Shown here one piece after another: positions 25,521 to 37,355 of a DNA stretch of 64,000 bases. The stretch covers positions 1,106,808 through 1,170,807 of the forward strand of contig NZ_JARRAG010000001.1 in the NCBI RefSeq assembly GCF_029589435.1, read 5' to 3'. The notes below the pieces were generated by a model, which worked only from the letters and a program-made list of their open reading frames with translations, was not told where the DNA came from and searched no databases. This DNA is from Paludisphaera mucosa. Lineage in GTDB: Bacteria; Planctomycetota; Planctomycetia; Isosphaerales; Isosphaeraceae. The position numbers and the translations under genes were made by a program. Position 1 is the first letter of the stretch, and each line of letters begins with the position of its first letter.

Positions 25521-27964
25521 CGAAACCACGACGGTCCTCCTCTCCCTTCGAGCGTCGAACGTCTTCGAGGATTTCGCGTTGCGTCCCCATTTATTACGAT
25601 ACGGGCTACAGGGGCCGTTGTGTCTTCCCAGCAAAATATTCAGGTTTCCTTGAATCTTAAAGACGTCGTCGTCGCGTGCGCGACGTCCCGATCCACCGCA
25701 CGGCGGAGCCGAGGTTGAACACGAAGAAATTCCGACTCGATGCGCCCAACACCGCCTGCTTCTGGACCTTGGCGCTCGCCGCGGCCCTGCTCTCGGGACT
25801 TCTGGTCGGCGTCGAGCCGGTGGGCGGCGACCCCGACCGCATGTATCGGCCGATCAAGGCCGAGCTGGCGCGGTCGCTGGCCGAGGCGAGGCTGCCGTTC
25901 TGGTCCGACCGCGTGGGGCTGGGCTTCCCGCTCGTGGCCGAGAGCCACGCGGCGGCGTTCTACCCGCCCAACCTGCTGCTCTACCGTTTCCTCTCCGTCC
26001 CCTTCGCCTATCGCCTTTCGATGTTCCTGCACTACCTCTTCATGGCGGGTGCAACCTACGCCTACGCCCGTCGCCTGAAACTCACTCCCTACGGAGCGAG
26101 CCTGGCGGCGCTGAGCTTCAGCTTCTGCGGGTTCCAGTCGATCCATTCGAGCCACGAGTGGTCGTACCACGCCTTGCCGTACCTGCCGCTCTGCCTGCTG
26201 TTGGCCGAGCGGATCATGGCCGAGGGCCGCGTGCTCCCGGTCGCCGGGCTGGGCCTGGCCTACGGCCTCCAGTTGACGGTCGGCCATTTCCAGGTCCAGT
26301 CCTGGACGGCGGGGCTCGTGCTGGCGACGGGGATCTGGCGGACGCTGGAGTCTCCTCGACATATCTTACGGGTGCTCGGAGTCATCGCGGGACTTGCCTG
26401 GGGGGCGGCGATCGCGGCGGTCCAGCTCGGCTCGAGCTGGGAACTGGCTCGGTTCGTCGGCTACGACGATCGGCCGTTCCTGGAGCTGGCCTTCTTCGGA
26501 TTTCCCCCGGCCCACTGGGCCGAACTCGTGGTCCCAAGCTGGCTGCGCGGCATACCCGGCGGCCCCGAGGCGAATTACTGGTACGCGCTGGGGACGACCG
26601 GCTACGAAGCTTGCCTGTACATCGGCACGATCCCGCTCATCTTCGCGTTCGTGGGCCTGCTCTCGAAGGGCGGCTCGGCCATGCGATTCTGGATCGGCGT
26701 GACGCTGGCGACCTTCATCCTGGCCGTCCTGCCCGGCGTCTGGCTGCAGGGCTTCGAGTGGGTCGCCTCGCTCCCGGGGATGGGGCTCTTCCGGGCGCCG
26801 GGCCGGTTCCTGGCGCTCACGAGCCTGGGACTGGCGCTATTCGCCGGGCATGGCCTCGATCGTGGCGGGAGTCGCGTCCTGGCGTGGACGGGCCTGGCGC
26901 TCGCTCTGGTCTTCGCCGCGACTGGTGCCTGGTGGGTCGTCTCCTGGTCGTGGCGGCCGGACCACGTGCGGGAACTAGGGGGCGACCGCCTCCTGATCCG
27001 GCTTGCGATGGCCGGGGGCGCCTGGTTGATCGCGGCGATCCTGGCCGCGGCGTGGCTACGCGGGCGGGTCCCCGCGCAGGTCTTGCTCGTCGCCACCGCG
27101 GCCGAGCTGGGCGGGCTCTATTACACTTCGACGACGGATTGGGGCTGGGCCGTGCCGGTCCCGGGGTCGAGCCCTATACTGAAGCGGCTCGCCGCGGAGA
27201 AGGACGTCGGCAAGGTCGCCGGCCTGCTCAGCGACATCCCCTTGCGGTTCGGGATGGCCCCGCTCTTCCCGTATACCGGTTTTGCAGCCCCGCCTCCCCA
27301 TCGCTATTTCTCCGCCTTCACCCAGCGCAACGTACCCATGAACAGCCCGCTGACGGCCGCGACGTCGCCGGGCTATTTCTTCTATCAACACACCGACTTG
27401 CTTTCAGGATACGGAGCGACGCACGGCGTGTGGGACGGTCCGGTGGATTCGCCCTCGGTCGAGATGATCGTGCAGCAGCGAGACGAAACTCTCGATCGTC
27501 TCGTCAACCGGCCGGCCGGCGCGCCCGCTCATGCGTCGTGGCGACTGTACCGGATCAAGGACGCGGCACCCTTCGCTCGCGCGGTCGGGCGAGCGGGAGA
27601 CCCCTTTGCACCAATAATTGAGGGCCGATCTCAGAAGTTCGCCTATCCCTTTGCACCCCCGGACGCCACTCGCTCCGAGGTCACTTCGTGGGATGGCCGA
27701 ACCGCGATCGTCGATCATGACGGGTCGTGCGCGGTCGTCTTGAATCGGATGTTCTACCCCGGCTGGACTTACACCATCGACGACGGTCGCGAAGAGCCCG
27801 TCAGCCGCAACTCCTTCTTCGTCCAGACGGCCCAGGTCCCCGGCGCTGGGACCCATCGAGTGACGTTCACCTATCGACCATCGTACCTTGTCCCGACGGC
27901 GATGTTGAGCGCCGGTTCCCTCTTGCTGGCCCTCGCGATATTGGGATGGGGAGCGTACCGACGA

Positions 27965-30607
<2,643 letters not shown>

Positions 30608-30647
30608 CAACGCAAGAACCCTCCGCGGCACGCCCTCCGGCGTCGCC

Positions 30648-31706
30648 TCACGATCCCCATGGGCCTTCGACGCTAGTACGCTCCCGCGAGGATTCCAGGG
30701 CCGCCTCGAGGACTCGCACGACTTCGCGCCCTTGCTCGGCGGTCACGGCCAGGGGCTCGTCCCGAGTCAGGTGCGCCGCAATGTTCGCATAGAAGCCGTC
30801 CCAGTGCGATCGCACCGAGGGCAACCGCCGTCGGATCGTCTTCGGATCGCGGGTGGCCGGATCGGGGTCGGCGGCCGTGGAAAGCAGGCCTTGCTGGCTC
30901 TCGGACTCGTCCGCCCGATCGATGTCGCCTCCGCGAAGCGCGTCCTCCTGCGGATCGACCCCGAACTTGACGTATCCGCCTTCGGTCCCCACGACCCACC
31001 ACCGGGGTCGGTCGATGCGGCAGATGCGGCTCGTCTCGGCCTGGAAGATCGCCCCGTCGAACTCCAGGATGATCCGGCCGTGTCCGCCGATGTCGACGCC
31101 GTCCCAGGGGCTCTCGAACAGCCACGACGTCAGCCGTCGACAGGGACCGAGCCCGAGCTGGAGCGCGTGATCGACCATGTGCGCGCCCCAGTCGTGGAGG
31201 ATCGTCCCCGACGCCCCCAGCTCGCCTCGCCAGCCTTGCGGGGCCTTGAAGCGGCACACCGCGCTCTCGAATAGCAAGGGCCGGCCGATGGTTCCTTCGT
31301 CGAGGATTCGCCGGATGGTCGCGAAATCCCAGTCCCAGCGCCGGTTGTGGAAAACCGAGAGCATCCGACCCGAACGGTCGCGGGCGGCGATCATCCGATC
31401 GGCGTCGGCGGACGTCAAGGCCATGACCTTGTCGACGACGCAGTGCCGTCCCGCGTCCAGCGTCTTCACCGTCATCTCGGCGTGGACGTCGTGTGGCGTC
31501 GCCAGGACGAGCAGCCCGACCGCGGGATCGTCCAGCGCCTCGTCGAGGCCCGAGAACGTCTTCACGCCGCGCTCGGCCTCGGCCCGCTCCCGGACCTCGG
31601 GTTTGCGTGCGACGACGCCGTAGAGCCTCAGCGCGGGCTGCCTCTGGATGAGCGGGCTGTGCAGCTCACGGCCCGCCATACCGTATCCGACGACCACCGT
31701 GTTCAT
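30648..31706 (-). CDS. Gfo/Idh/MocA-family oxidoreductase
   Basis: A 352-residue NAD(P)-dependent oxidoreductase. The Rossmann motif is VVGYGMAGREL at residues 5-15. The family EKP/DKP-type lysine appears as VVDKVMALT near residue 92. The C-terminal beta-sheet domain has HDWGAHMVDHALQL, with the His/Asp pair that usually lines the sugar site. The segment GMAGRELHSPLI is reminiscent of YhhX/YdgJ-type scyllo-inositol or glucoside dehydrogenases. These enzymes are strongly expanded in planctomycetes. Substrate is unknown. The kinase gene follows after 40 bp, but the functional link is unclear. Confidence 0.88.
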   Translation of the reverse strand: MNTVVVGYGMAGRELHSPLIQRQPALRLYGVVARKPEVRERAEAERGVKTFSGLDEALDDPAVGLLVLATPHDVHAEMTVKTLDAGRHCVVDKVMALTSADADRMIAARDRSGRMLSVFHNRRWDWDFATIRRILDEGTIGRPLLFESAVCRFKAPQGWRGELGASGTILHDWGAHMVDHALQLGLGPCRRLTSWLFESPWDGVDIGGHGRIILEFDGAIFQAETSRICRIDRPRWWVVGTEGGYVKFGVDPQEDALRGGDIDRADESESQQGLLSTAADPDPATRDPKTIRRRLPSVRSHWDGFYANIAAHLTRDEPLAVTAEQGREVVRVLEAALESSRERTSVEGPWGS

Positions 31707-32113
31707 GAAGCCGGGCCCGGGGGAGGATGCAAACCCGTCGCGCGATCGTCGCCCGACGCGATCCCTGATTCTAGTATTCCCGACGCCGCGATACGACGCG
31801 AGCCCTGGTCGCGACGATCGGCCGAACCCCGAGGAAATTCATTGCTGCGTCGCCGGAGATCATTTTCCGCAGGCAGTTCGGTCTCCTACATCGGGAGCGG
31901 TTGATTTGACCACGGAGCCGCGAATCGGAATAATACCCTTTCGCCCCGCACGCCTCTCCCGGTCGGTCGCGGAATCCCATCCGCCTGCGGGGCCATGCTC
32001 GATACGCCGCCGACGCCGGTTCGACACCGTCGACGTCGGAGCCCGACGATCCGGGCGATCCCGCCAGGAGGATCGAGGAATCGTCGGGTCTTGAACCTGG
32101 AAAGGGAGACGCG
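31707..32113. other. Divergent intergenic region, 407 bp
   Basis: Lies between the leftward oxidoreductase and the rightward aminotransferase. It contains one good sigma-70-like promoter (31906-31934), which would leave a 5' leader of about 170 bases. I looked for a riboswitch-like fold in that leader and found none that I could support. Frames crossing it are arginine-rich and unconvincing. Confidence 0.5.
31906..31934 (+). promoter_or_regulatory. Sigma-70-type promoter for the aminotransferase operon
   Basis: TTGACC (-35, five of six) at 31906-31911, 17-base spacer, AATAAT (-10, five of six) at 31929-31934. It lies in the only A/T-rich patch of the gap and is oriented towards the aminotransferase gene. 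Confidence 0.6.
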
Positions 32114-33412
32114 ATGGTCGCACTGCATCGAGACGAGCCCCGGATCCTCGGGCCCGTGCCCGGTCCCAAGAGCGAGGCCTGGCTTGAGCGCGACGACCGC
32201 TTCATGTCCCCGTCCTACACCCGCACGTACCCCTTGGTCGTCCGTCGCGCCAAGGGGGCGATGATCGAGGACATGGACGGCAACCGCTTCCTCGACTTCA
32301 CGGCCGGGATCGCGGTGACGAACGTCGGCCATTCCCATCCGAAGGTCGTCGAGGCGATCGTCCGCCAGAGCAAGCGGCTGATCCACATGTCGGGCACGGA
32401 CTTCTACTACGCCCCCCAGATCAAGCTGGCGGAGCGGCTGGCGGACATCGCGCCCGGGAACACCGCCAAGCGGGTCTTCTACACGAACAGCGGGGCCGAA
32501 TCGATCGAGGCCGCGCTGAAGCTGTCGCGCAAGCATACGCGTCGCCCGCGCGTGATCGCGTTCCTCCGGGGATTTCACGGCCGGACTTACGGGGCGATGT
32601 CGCTCTCGGCCTCCAAGCCGCTCCACCGCCAGGGCTTCGCGCCCCTGGTCGCCGACATCCACCACGCGACCTACAACGACCTGGCCAGCGTCGAGCAACT
32701 GTTCAAGACGGTCTGCTCGGCCGAGGAGACGGCCGCGATCTTCGTCGAGCCGATCCAGGGCGAGGGCGGTTACATCGTCCCCGACGAAGGCTTCCTGCCG
32801 GGGCTCCGCAAGATCTGCGACGAGCACGGCATCCTACTGGTCGTCGACGAGATCCAGTCCGGGTTCGGTCGGACGGGCAAGATGTTCGCGTGCGAGCACT
32901 GGGGCGTCGAGCCCGACATCCTCTGCCTCGCGAAGGGGATCGCCAACGGCCTGCCTCTGGGCGCGATCGTCGCCAAGGCCCACGTCATGGACTGGCCCCC
33001 GGGCAGCCACGCGTCGACGTTCGGCGGCAACCCCGTCGCCTGCGCCGCGGCCCTGGCGTCGATCGATCTCATCGAGGCGAAATACGCCCGCAACGCCGTC
33101 GTCCGGGGCGCCCAGCTCGTAGCGGGTCTCAAATCGCTGGCGGTCGCGAACCCCATGATCCGCGAGATCCGCGGCAAAGGCCTGATGATCGGCATGGAGA
33201 TCCAGGACGAGTCGGGCTCGCCGGCCGCCGGCTTACGCGATCAAATCATCGACTGCGCCTTCTACCGCGGCCTGCTGCTGCTTCCTTGCGGCCCCAGCAC
33301 GGTACGTTTCTGTCCCCCCTTGTGCCTCTCAAGGCGGCAGGTCGATATCGGCCTGGACCTGGTGGGGGCGGCCCTCGCCGACGTGCAATCCGTCGACAAG
33401 GCGCAGCTCTGA
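32114..33412 (+). CDS. Class-III PLP aminotransferase (4-aminobutyrate/acetylornithine type)
   Basis: A 432-residue PLP-dependent omega-aminotransferase. Visible fold-type I features are TNSGAESIEAALKLSR (phosphate-binding, about 124-139), RGFHGRTYGAM, the cofactor Asp in VVDEIQSGFGRTG (about 245) and the Schiff-base Lys in LAKGIANGLPLGA (about 274). The length and motifs fit GabT/ArgD-like enzymes. Ornithine, GABA, lysine-derived or beta-amino acids could be substrates, and the exact one is not decidable by eye. It is 24 bp upstream of the next gene, so the pair is an operon, driven by the promoter at 31906-31934. A succinate-semialdehyde dehydrogenase gene lies 20 kb away, too far to infer linkage. 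Confidence 0.92.
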   Translation: MVALHRDEPRILGPVPGPKSEAWLERDDRFMSPSYTRTYPLVVRRAKGAMIEDMDGNRFLDFTAGIAVTNVGHSHPKVVEAIVRQSKRLIHMSGTDFYYAPQIKLAERLADIAPGNTAKRVFYTNSGAESIEAALKLSRKHTRRPRVIAFLRGFHGRTYGAMSLSASKPLHRQGFAPLVADIHHATYNDLASVEQLFKTVCSAEETAAIFVEPIQGEGGYIVPDEGFLPGLRKICDEHGILLVVDEIQSGFGRTGKMFACEHWGVEPDILCLAKGIANGLPLGAIVAKAHVMDWPPGSHASTFGGNPVACAAALASIDLIEAKYARNAVVRGAQLVAGLKSLAVANPMIREIRGKGLMIGMEIQDESGSPAAGLRDQIIDCAFYRGLLLLPCGPSTVRFCPPLCLSRRQVDIGLDLVGAALADVQSVDKAQL

Positions 33413-33436
33413 ACCATCCGCGGAAGGAGAATCGAC

Positions 33437-34852
33437 ATGTCGCTCGCGACAGAGCCCGAGAAGGCCGCCCCGTTCCAGTGGCGGCGCTGGCCCGACACCG
33501 AGGCGCTCGTCAATGAGCTGACGCGTCAGGCCCTGGACGGCCATGCGTTCGCTCGGGCGCTAGCCGAACGCTTGATGCCCGAGACGGGCACCATCTTCCA
33601 GAACTGGCTCGACCATTTCGTCGTGGCCGCGCCGGCTTCGTTCGCCAATCGGCTCACGACGCTCGGCTTCGAGCGGACGGCCGACACGCACGGCGTCGGC
33701 GTCCCGGTCTATGCACATCCGGGCGGCGTCTTCCCCCGGATCGCGGTCGCGCCCAGGTCGGCGGGCGGTGCGGAAGGCGTACGGGACGTCGGGATCAAGG
33801 TCGAGTCGGTCGCCGCCTTTTCGGGGGCGAACGACCTCGGCCTGACGGTCCGGGGATATCCGATGGGCCCGCTCCGGACCGCACGATTGCCGGGCGAGCG
33901 CGTCGATCTCGTCGTCGTCGAGCGTCGGGCCTACATCGGCTTCGAGAACTTCCCGACCGAGGCCGCCCGAGAGGGCCGGATGAAGCCGCACGCCGCACGC
34001 GAGGCCCTCGCGGCCCGCGACCTCTGGATCGCCCGCCGCCGCCGCTTCGACGACGACGCTCAGGGGTTCGCCGAGACCGAGGCCCTCGTCGACCAGGTGA
34101 TCGAGACGGCCGGCTCTCGCGACCTGGCGTGTCATCTCATCTTCGAAGTCGAACGCGACTACTGGCAGTCCCGCAACCGCGCGGCGCAGGTTCAGAAGGC
34201 CCGGCAGGACCGATTCGGGCTCGGCTGGGCGAATCACGACCACCACACGTTCCGCAGCTCCCGGCGTTTCTTCCCAGACCTCATCCGCATGTTTACGAAG
34301 CTCGGCTTCTTCGTCCGCGAGAGCTTCCACGCCGGCGAACATGCGGGCTGGGGGGCGCAGGTCCTGGAGCATCCCATGACCGGGATCGTGATTTTCGCCG
34401 ACCTCGACCTCGCCCCCGAAGAGGCGACCCAGGACTTCGCGCATCAGTCGCTCCCCGACCTCCCCAGGCCGGGGACCGTCGGCCTCTGGGTCGCACTCCA
34501 CGGGGAGTCGATCCTCGAGGCCGGCATGCACCACCTGGAGGCCCAGTTCGAGTTCGACGCCCTCCGCGACGGCCTCAATGCGGAGGCGGGCATCGAGACG
34601 ATGAAGCCCTTCTCCGACTTCCCGTTCCTGCGCCAGGCGTTCACGGCCGGCGAACGCTGGCCCGTCTCGGCACGCCGGGCCGATCGGGCCCTCGACGCGG
34701 GCTGGATTACGCAGGAGCAGCGCGACAAGTTCGTCCGCGACGGGACGATCGGCAGCCACCTGGAAAACCTTCAGCGTCGCGAAGGCTACAAGGGCTTCAA
34801 TCAACAGGCCGTCAGCGCCATCATCGCCGCGACCGATCCGCGGCTGCATTGA
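33437..34852 (+). CDS. Unrecognised protein with VOC/HglS-like metal-site pattern
   Basis: A 471-residue cytosolic protein that I do not recognise with certainty. Two stretches look like vicinal-oxygen-chelate half-modules: NWLDHFVVAAPASFANRL with His near 60, and GWANHDHHTFRSSRRFFP with His 267-270, followed by QVLEHPMTGIVIF with Glu near 311. A His-His-Glu set with this spacing is the pattern of VOC dioxygenases and of the DUF1338 2-oxoadipate dioxygenase/decarboxylase (HglS), whose genes can neighbour aminotransferases of lysine degradation. That link is a hypothesis, as overall similarity is not clear to me. No signal peptide or membrane segment. AAGGAG lies just upstream of the ATG. Second gene of the aminotransferase operon. 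Confidence 0.55.
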   Translation: MSLATEPEKAAPFQWRRWPDTEALVNELTRQALDGHAFARALAERLMPETGTIFQNWLDHFVVAAPASFANRLTTLGFERTADTHGVGVPVYAHPGGVFPRIAVAPRSAGGAEGVRDVGIKVESVAAFSGANDLGLTVRGYPMGPLRTARLPGERVDLVVVERRAYIGFENFPTEAAREGRMKPHAAREALAARDLWIARRRRFDDDAQGFAETEALVDQVIETAGSRDLACHLIFEVERDYWQSRNRAAQVQKARQDRFGLGWANHDHHTFRSSRRFFPDLIRMFTKLGFFVRESFHAGEHAGWGAQVLEHPMTGIVIFADLDLAPEEATQDFAHQSLPDLPRPGTVGLWVALHGESILEAGMHHLEAQFEFDALRDGLNAEAGIETMKPFSDFPFLRQAFTAGERWPVSARRADRALDAGWITQEQRDKFVRDGTIGSHLENLQRREGYKGFNQQAVSAIIAATDPRLH

Positions 34853-34869
34853 GCGACGGGAAGGGCCCG

Positions 34870-34916
34870 ACGAGAAAAGGAAAAGGGCGTCGTCGCCGTC
34901 ATGGCGAGACGCCCTT
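34870..34916 (-). terminator. Terminator of the exported-cytochrome operon
   Basis: Long hairpin at 34883-34916: a nine-bp stem AAGGGCGTC/GACGCCCTT continued by TCGCC/GGCGA after a single-base bulge, five-base loop. On the minus strand it is followed by TTTTCCTTTTCTC, making a good Rho-independent terminator 28 bases past the stop at 34944. It may also stop the convergent aminotransferase operon. Confidence 0.75.
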
Positions 34917-34943
34917 GAAACTTGGTTCGCCGATCGATGTCGC

Positions 34944-37298
34944 TCAGGGAGTGGCGATGGCCAGTCCGGCCTTGCCTTGAGGATTGCGACTCTTCTCCGC
35001 GGAGAGGAGGTCGATTTCGACCTTGAGGGCCGCGGCCCTCGCCTGGGCGGCGGCGGCCGGATTCGCCTTGTCGGCGAGAGCCTTGTCCGCACCGGCCTTA
35101 GCGGCATTGGCCTGATCGAGCTTGCCCTTCAGGTCGGCGACGACCGCCGTGGCCGCCTGGGCCCCGGCGCGGGCCTCGGCGAGTAGCTTGTCGGTCTCGG
35201 CCTTCTCGGCTTCCAGCCGCTTGACGGCGTCCGCGGCTGCGGCGAGCCCGAAGGCGGCGGCCTTCGCTCGAAGCTGCGCCGGCGCGACGCCCTGAGGCGC
35301 GGCGGCCTTGACGGCGACGGCCTGCTTCACGGCCGTCCCCGCGGCGGAGCGTCCGGCGCCGGCGGCGGCGAGGGCCTGGATCAGCTCGCCGGCCCGCTGG
35401 GCCTGGCGACCGAGTTCCTCGGCGGCCTTGGTCGCGGCATCGGGATCGGCTGCGTTCTTGAGGGCCTCGGCCGCGGCGGCGAGCACCACGTCGTGCGCGG
35501 CCTTCTCCGCGAGGGCCTTTTCGACGGCCGATTTGGAGGCCTCCATGGCCCCGGCCGCGGCTTTCTCGCCGGCCTCGGCGTCGACGACCGCCTTCTCGGC
35601 CGCGGCCTGGCCCTCGCGGGCCTGGGCGGCGATCTGCTCGGCCCCCTGGGCCGTGAGGGCGGCGTCCTGAACGGCGGCTGACTTGGCGTTCGTGGCGGCC
35701 TCCCGCTCGGCGACCAGGGCGGCCTGCTTGGCCGAGGCCTGCTCGGCGGCCGTGAACGCCGCCTGGGCCTTGGCCTGGATGTCGGCGGCACCGCCGACGG
35801 CGGCTTGGAGGGAGGGGAGTTCCTTCGCGAGTGCTTCCGCCTCGGCCGTGGATGCGGCCATCTGCTGACGGGCCTGATCGATTCGGACGGCGATCGGCGC
35901 GGGGTTGGGGGTCAACGTCGCCAGGCGATGACCGTCCTTGACGTCCCACAGCCGAATCGCCCCAGACCAGTCGGAGCCGGCGACCACGCCCGCGTCATGG
36001 CTCAGGGCGACGGCCAGGGCCAGGTCGCCGAACGGTTCCAGGTCCAGCGTCTTGCCGCCGTTCGCGTCCCAGATCCGGACGACGCGGTCGCGCCCGGCGG
36101 TGGCGAGGCGGCCGTCCTTCGCGAACTGGACCGCGGCGACGCCCGGCGGGTGGGCGGCGATGTTCTTGATCGCCTTGCCCTCGTTCATCTCCCAGAGCTT
36201 GACCGTCCCGTCCTCGCTGGAAGACGCCAGGACGTTCGAGTCGAGACGCCACGAGACGTCGGTGATCGCCGTCGTGTGGCCTCGAAGCTCGAGATATTCG
36301 CGACCCGTCGCGGCTTCCCAGACGAACAGGCCGCTGTTGCGGTCCCCGGTCGCGAGCAGCACGCCGTCCGGGCTGAATTCCAGGGCGGTGATCCAGTCGG
36401 TGTGCTTCTTGATCTCGAACTGCTGCGATCCGTCGGCGGTGCTGTAGACGCGGACGATCCGGCCCGGCCCTCCCAGCGCGACCTGGCTCTGGTCCGGGCT
36501 GACGTCGGCCGCGAGCACGGCGTCGTACTCCTTGCCGACCTCGAAGACCCGCTCGCCCGTCTTGACGTTGAAGCCGACCGCGATCCCCGACTGTCCGCCC
36601 CGGCCGCCGCCGACGAGCAGGACGTCTCCGCCGCGGCTGAACTTCAGGACGTGGATCGTCCCCTCCGGGAACGGCAGGACGCCCATCAGGTGGTGATCGG
36701 TCGTCCGGTAAAGCAAGACTTGCTTATGCCCGCCGACCGCCAGCAGGGGAGCCCAGGGGCTGGCCGCCAGGGCGACGACCGCGCCCGGCCGGGCGTCGGG
36801 GGTGAACGGCTCGGTCGCCAGTTCGACGGGCATGGCCGGCTCGCCGGCCGGCTTTCCGAGGGCGGAGGGGTCGAGCTTTAACTCCATCTTCGGCTTGGCC
36901 TTGGTCGCCACCTTGCTCCCCGACGTCTCGAGCGCTCCCCCTTCGATCCACTTGCGCACGATCTCGATCTCGGCGTCGGGGATCTTGCCCGCGTTGGGGG
37001 GCATCTTGGGCTCTTCGGTCTGGAGGATCGACGCGAGCAGCGAGCTCGAATCGGGATCGCCGGGCTCGATGACCGCGCCCGAGCCGCCCCCCTGCATGGT
37101 CCCGCCGAACGTCTCCAGGTTCAGGCCCCCCTTGGCCTTGTCCGGGTTGTGGCAGGAGCCGCATCGGTTCCGGAAGATCGCCGCGACGTTGTCGGCGAAC
37201 GTGACCTTCGCCCCGCCGTCCTCGGCCCGCGCCGGCGAGGCCGTGACGACCAGGGCGGATGTCGCGAGGAGCAGGATCATAGTGGATCGGGGTCGCAT
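34944..37298 (-). CDS. Exported cytochrome c - WD40 - coiled-coil protein
   Basis: A 784-residue exported protein. After a Sec signal (RSTMILLLATSALVVTASPARA) comes a planctomycete-type cytochrome segment with CGSCH at 46-50 and NPDKAKGGLNLETF. WD40 repeats follow from about 165 to 470, visible as WITALEFSPDGVLLATGD, TDVSWRLDSNVLASSSEDG and GVAAVQFAKDGRLATAGRD. The last 290 residues are an Ala/Glu/Lys-rich helical region likely to form a long coiled coil. This tail is nearly free of aromatic residues. It is the last gene of the four-gene operon starting at 43841 and is followed by a terminator. The combination suggests a surface or periplasmic scaffold with a haem, and the ligand is unknown. 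Confidence 0.88.
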   Translation of the reverse strand: MRPRSTMILLLATSALVVTASPARAEDGGAKVTFADNVAAIFRNRCGSCHNPDKAKGGLNLETFGGTMQGGGSGAVIEPGDPDSSSLLASILQTEEPKMPPNAGKIPDAEIEIVRKWIEGGALETSGSKVATKAKPKMELKLDPSALGKPAGEPAMPVELATEPFTPDARPGAVVALAASPWAPLLAVGGHKQVLLYRTTDHHLMGVLPFPEGTIHVLKFSRGGDVLLVGGGRGGQSGIAVGFNVKTGERVFEVGKEYDAVLAADVSPDQSQVALGGPGRIVRVYSTADGSQQFEIKKHTDWITALEFSPDGVLLATGDRNSGLFVWEAATGREYLELRGHTTAITDVSWRLDSNVLASSSEDGTVKLWEMNEGKAIKNIAAHPPGVAAVQFAKDGRLATAGRDRVVRIWDANGGKTLDLEPFGDLALAVALSHDAGVVAGSDWSGAIRLWDVKDGHRLATLTPNPAPIAVRIDQARQQMAASTAEAEALAKELPSLQAAVGGAADIQAKAQAAFTAAEQASAKQAALVAEREAATNAKSAAVQDAALTAQGAEQIAAQAREGQAAAEKAVVDAEAGEKAAAGAMEASKSAVEKALAEKAAHDVVLAAAAEALKNAADPDAATKAAEELGRQAQRAGELIQALAAAGAGRSAAGTAVKQAVAVKAAAPQGVAPAQLRAKAAAFGLAAAADAVKRLEAEKAETDKLLAEARAGAQAATAVVADLKGKLDQANAAKAGADKALADKANPAAAAQARAAALKVEIDLLSAEKSRNPQGKAGLAIATP

Positions 37299-37355
37299 GG
37301 CGTCGAGCCTCTCGGGGGGACGGACGTTTGACGTCGAGCGCGGGGGCTTGTCGGA

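Noticed and set aside
31940-32113. Possible riboswitch in the leader of the aminotransferase gene
   Set aside because: No conserved aptamer core that I know is visible and the stems are not better than chance in GC-rich DNA.
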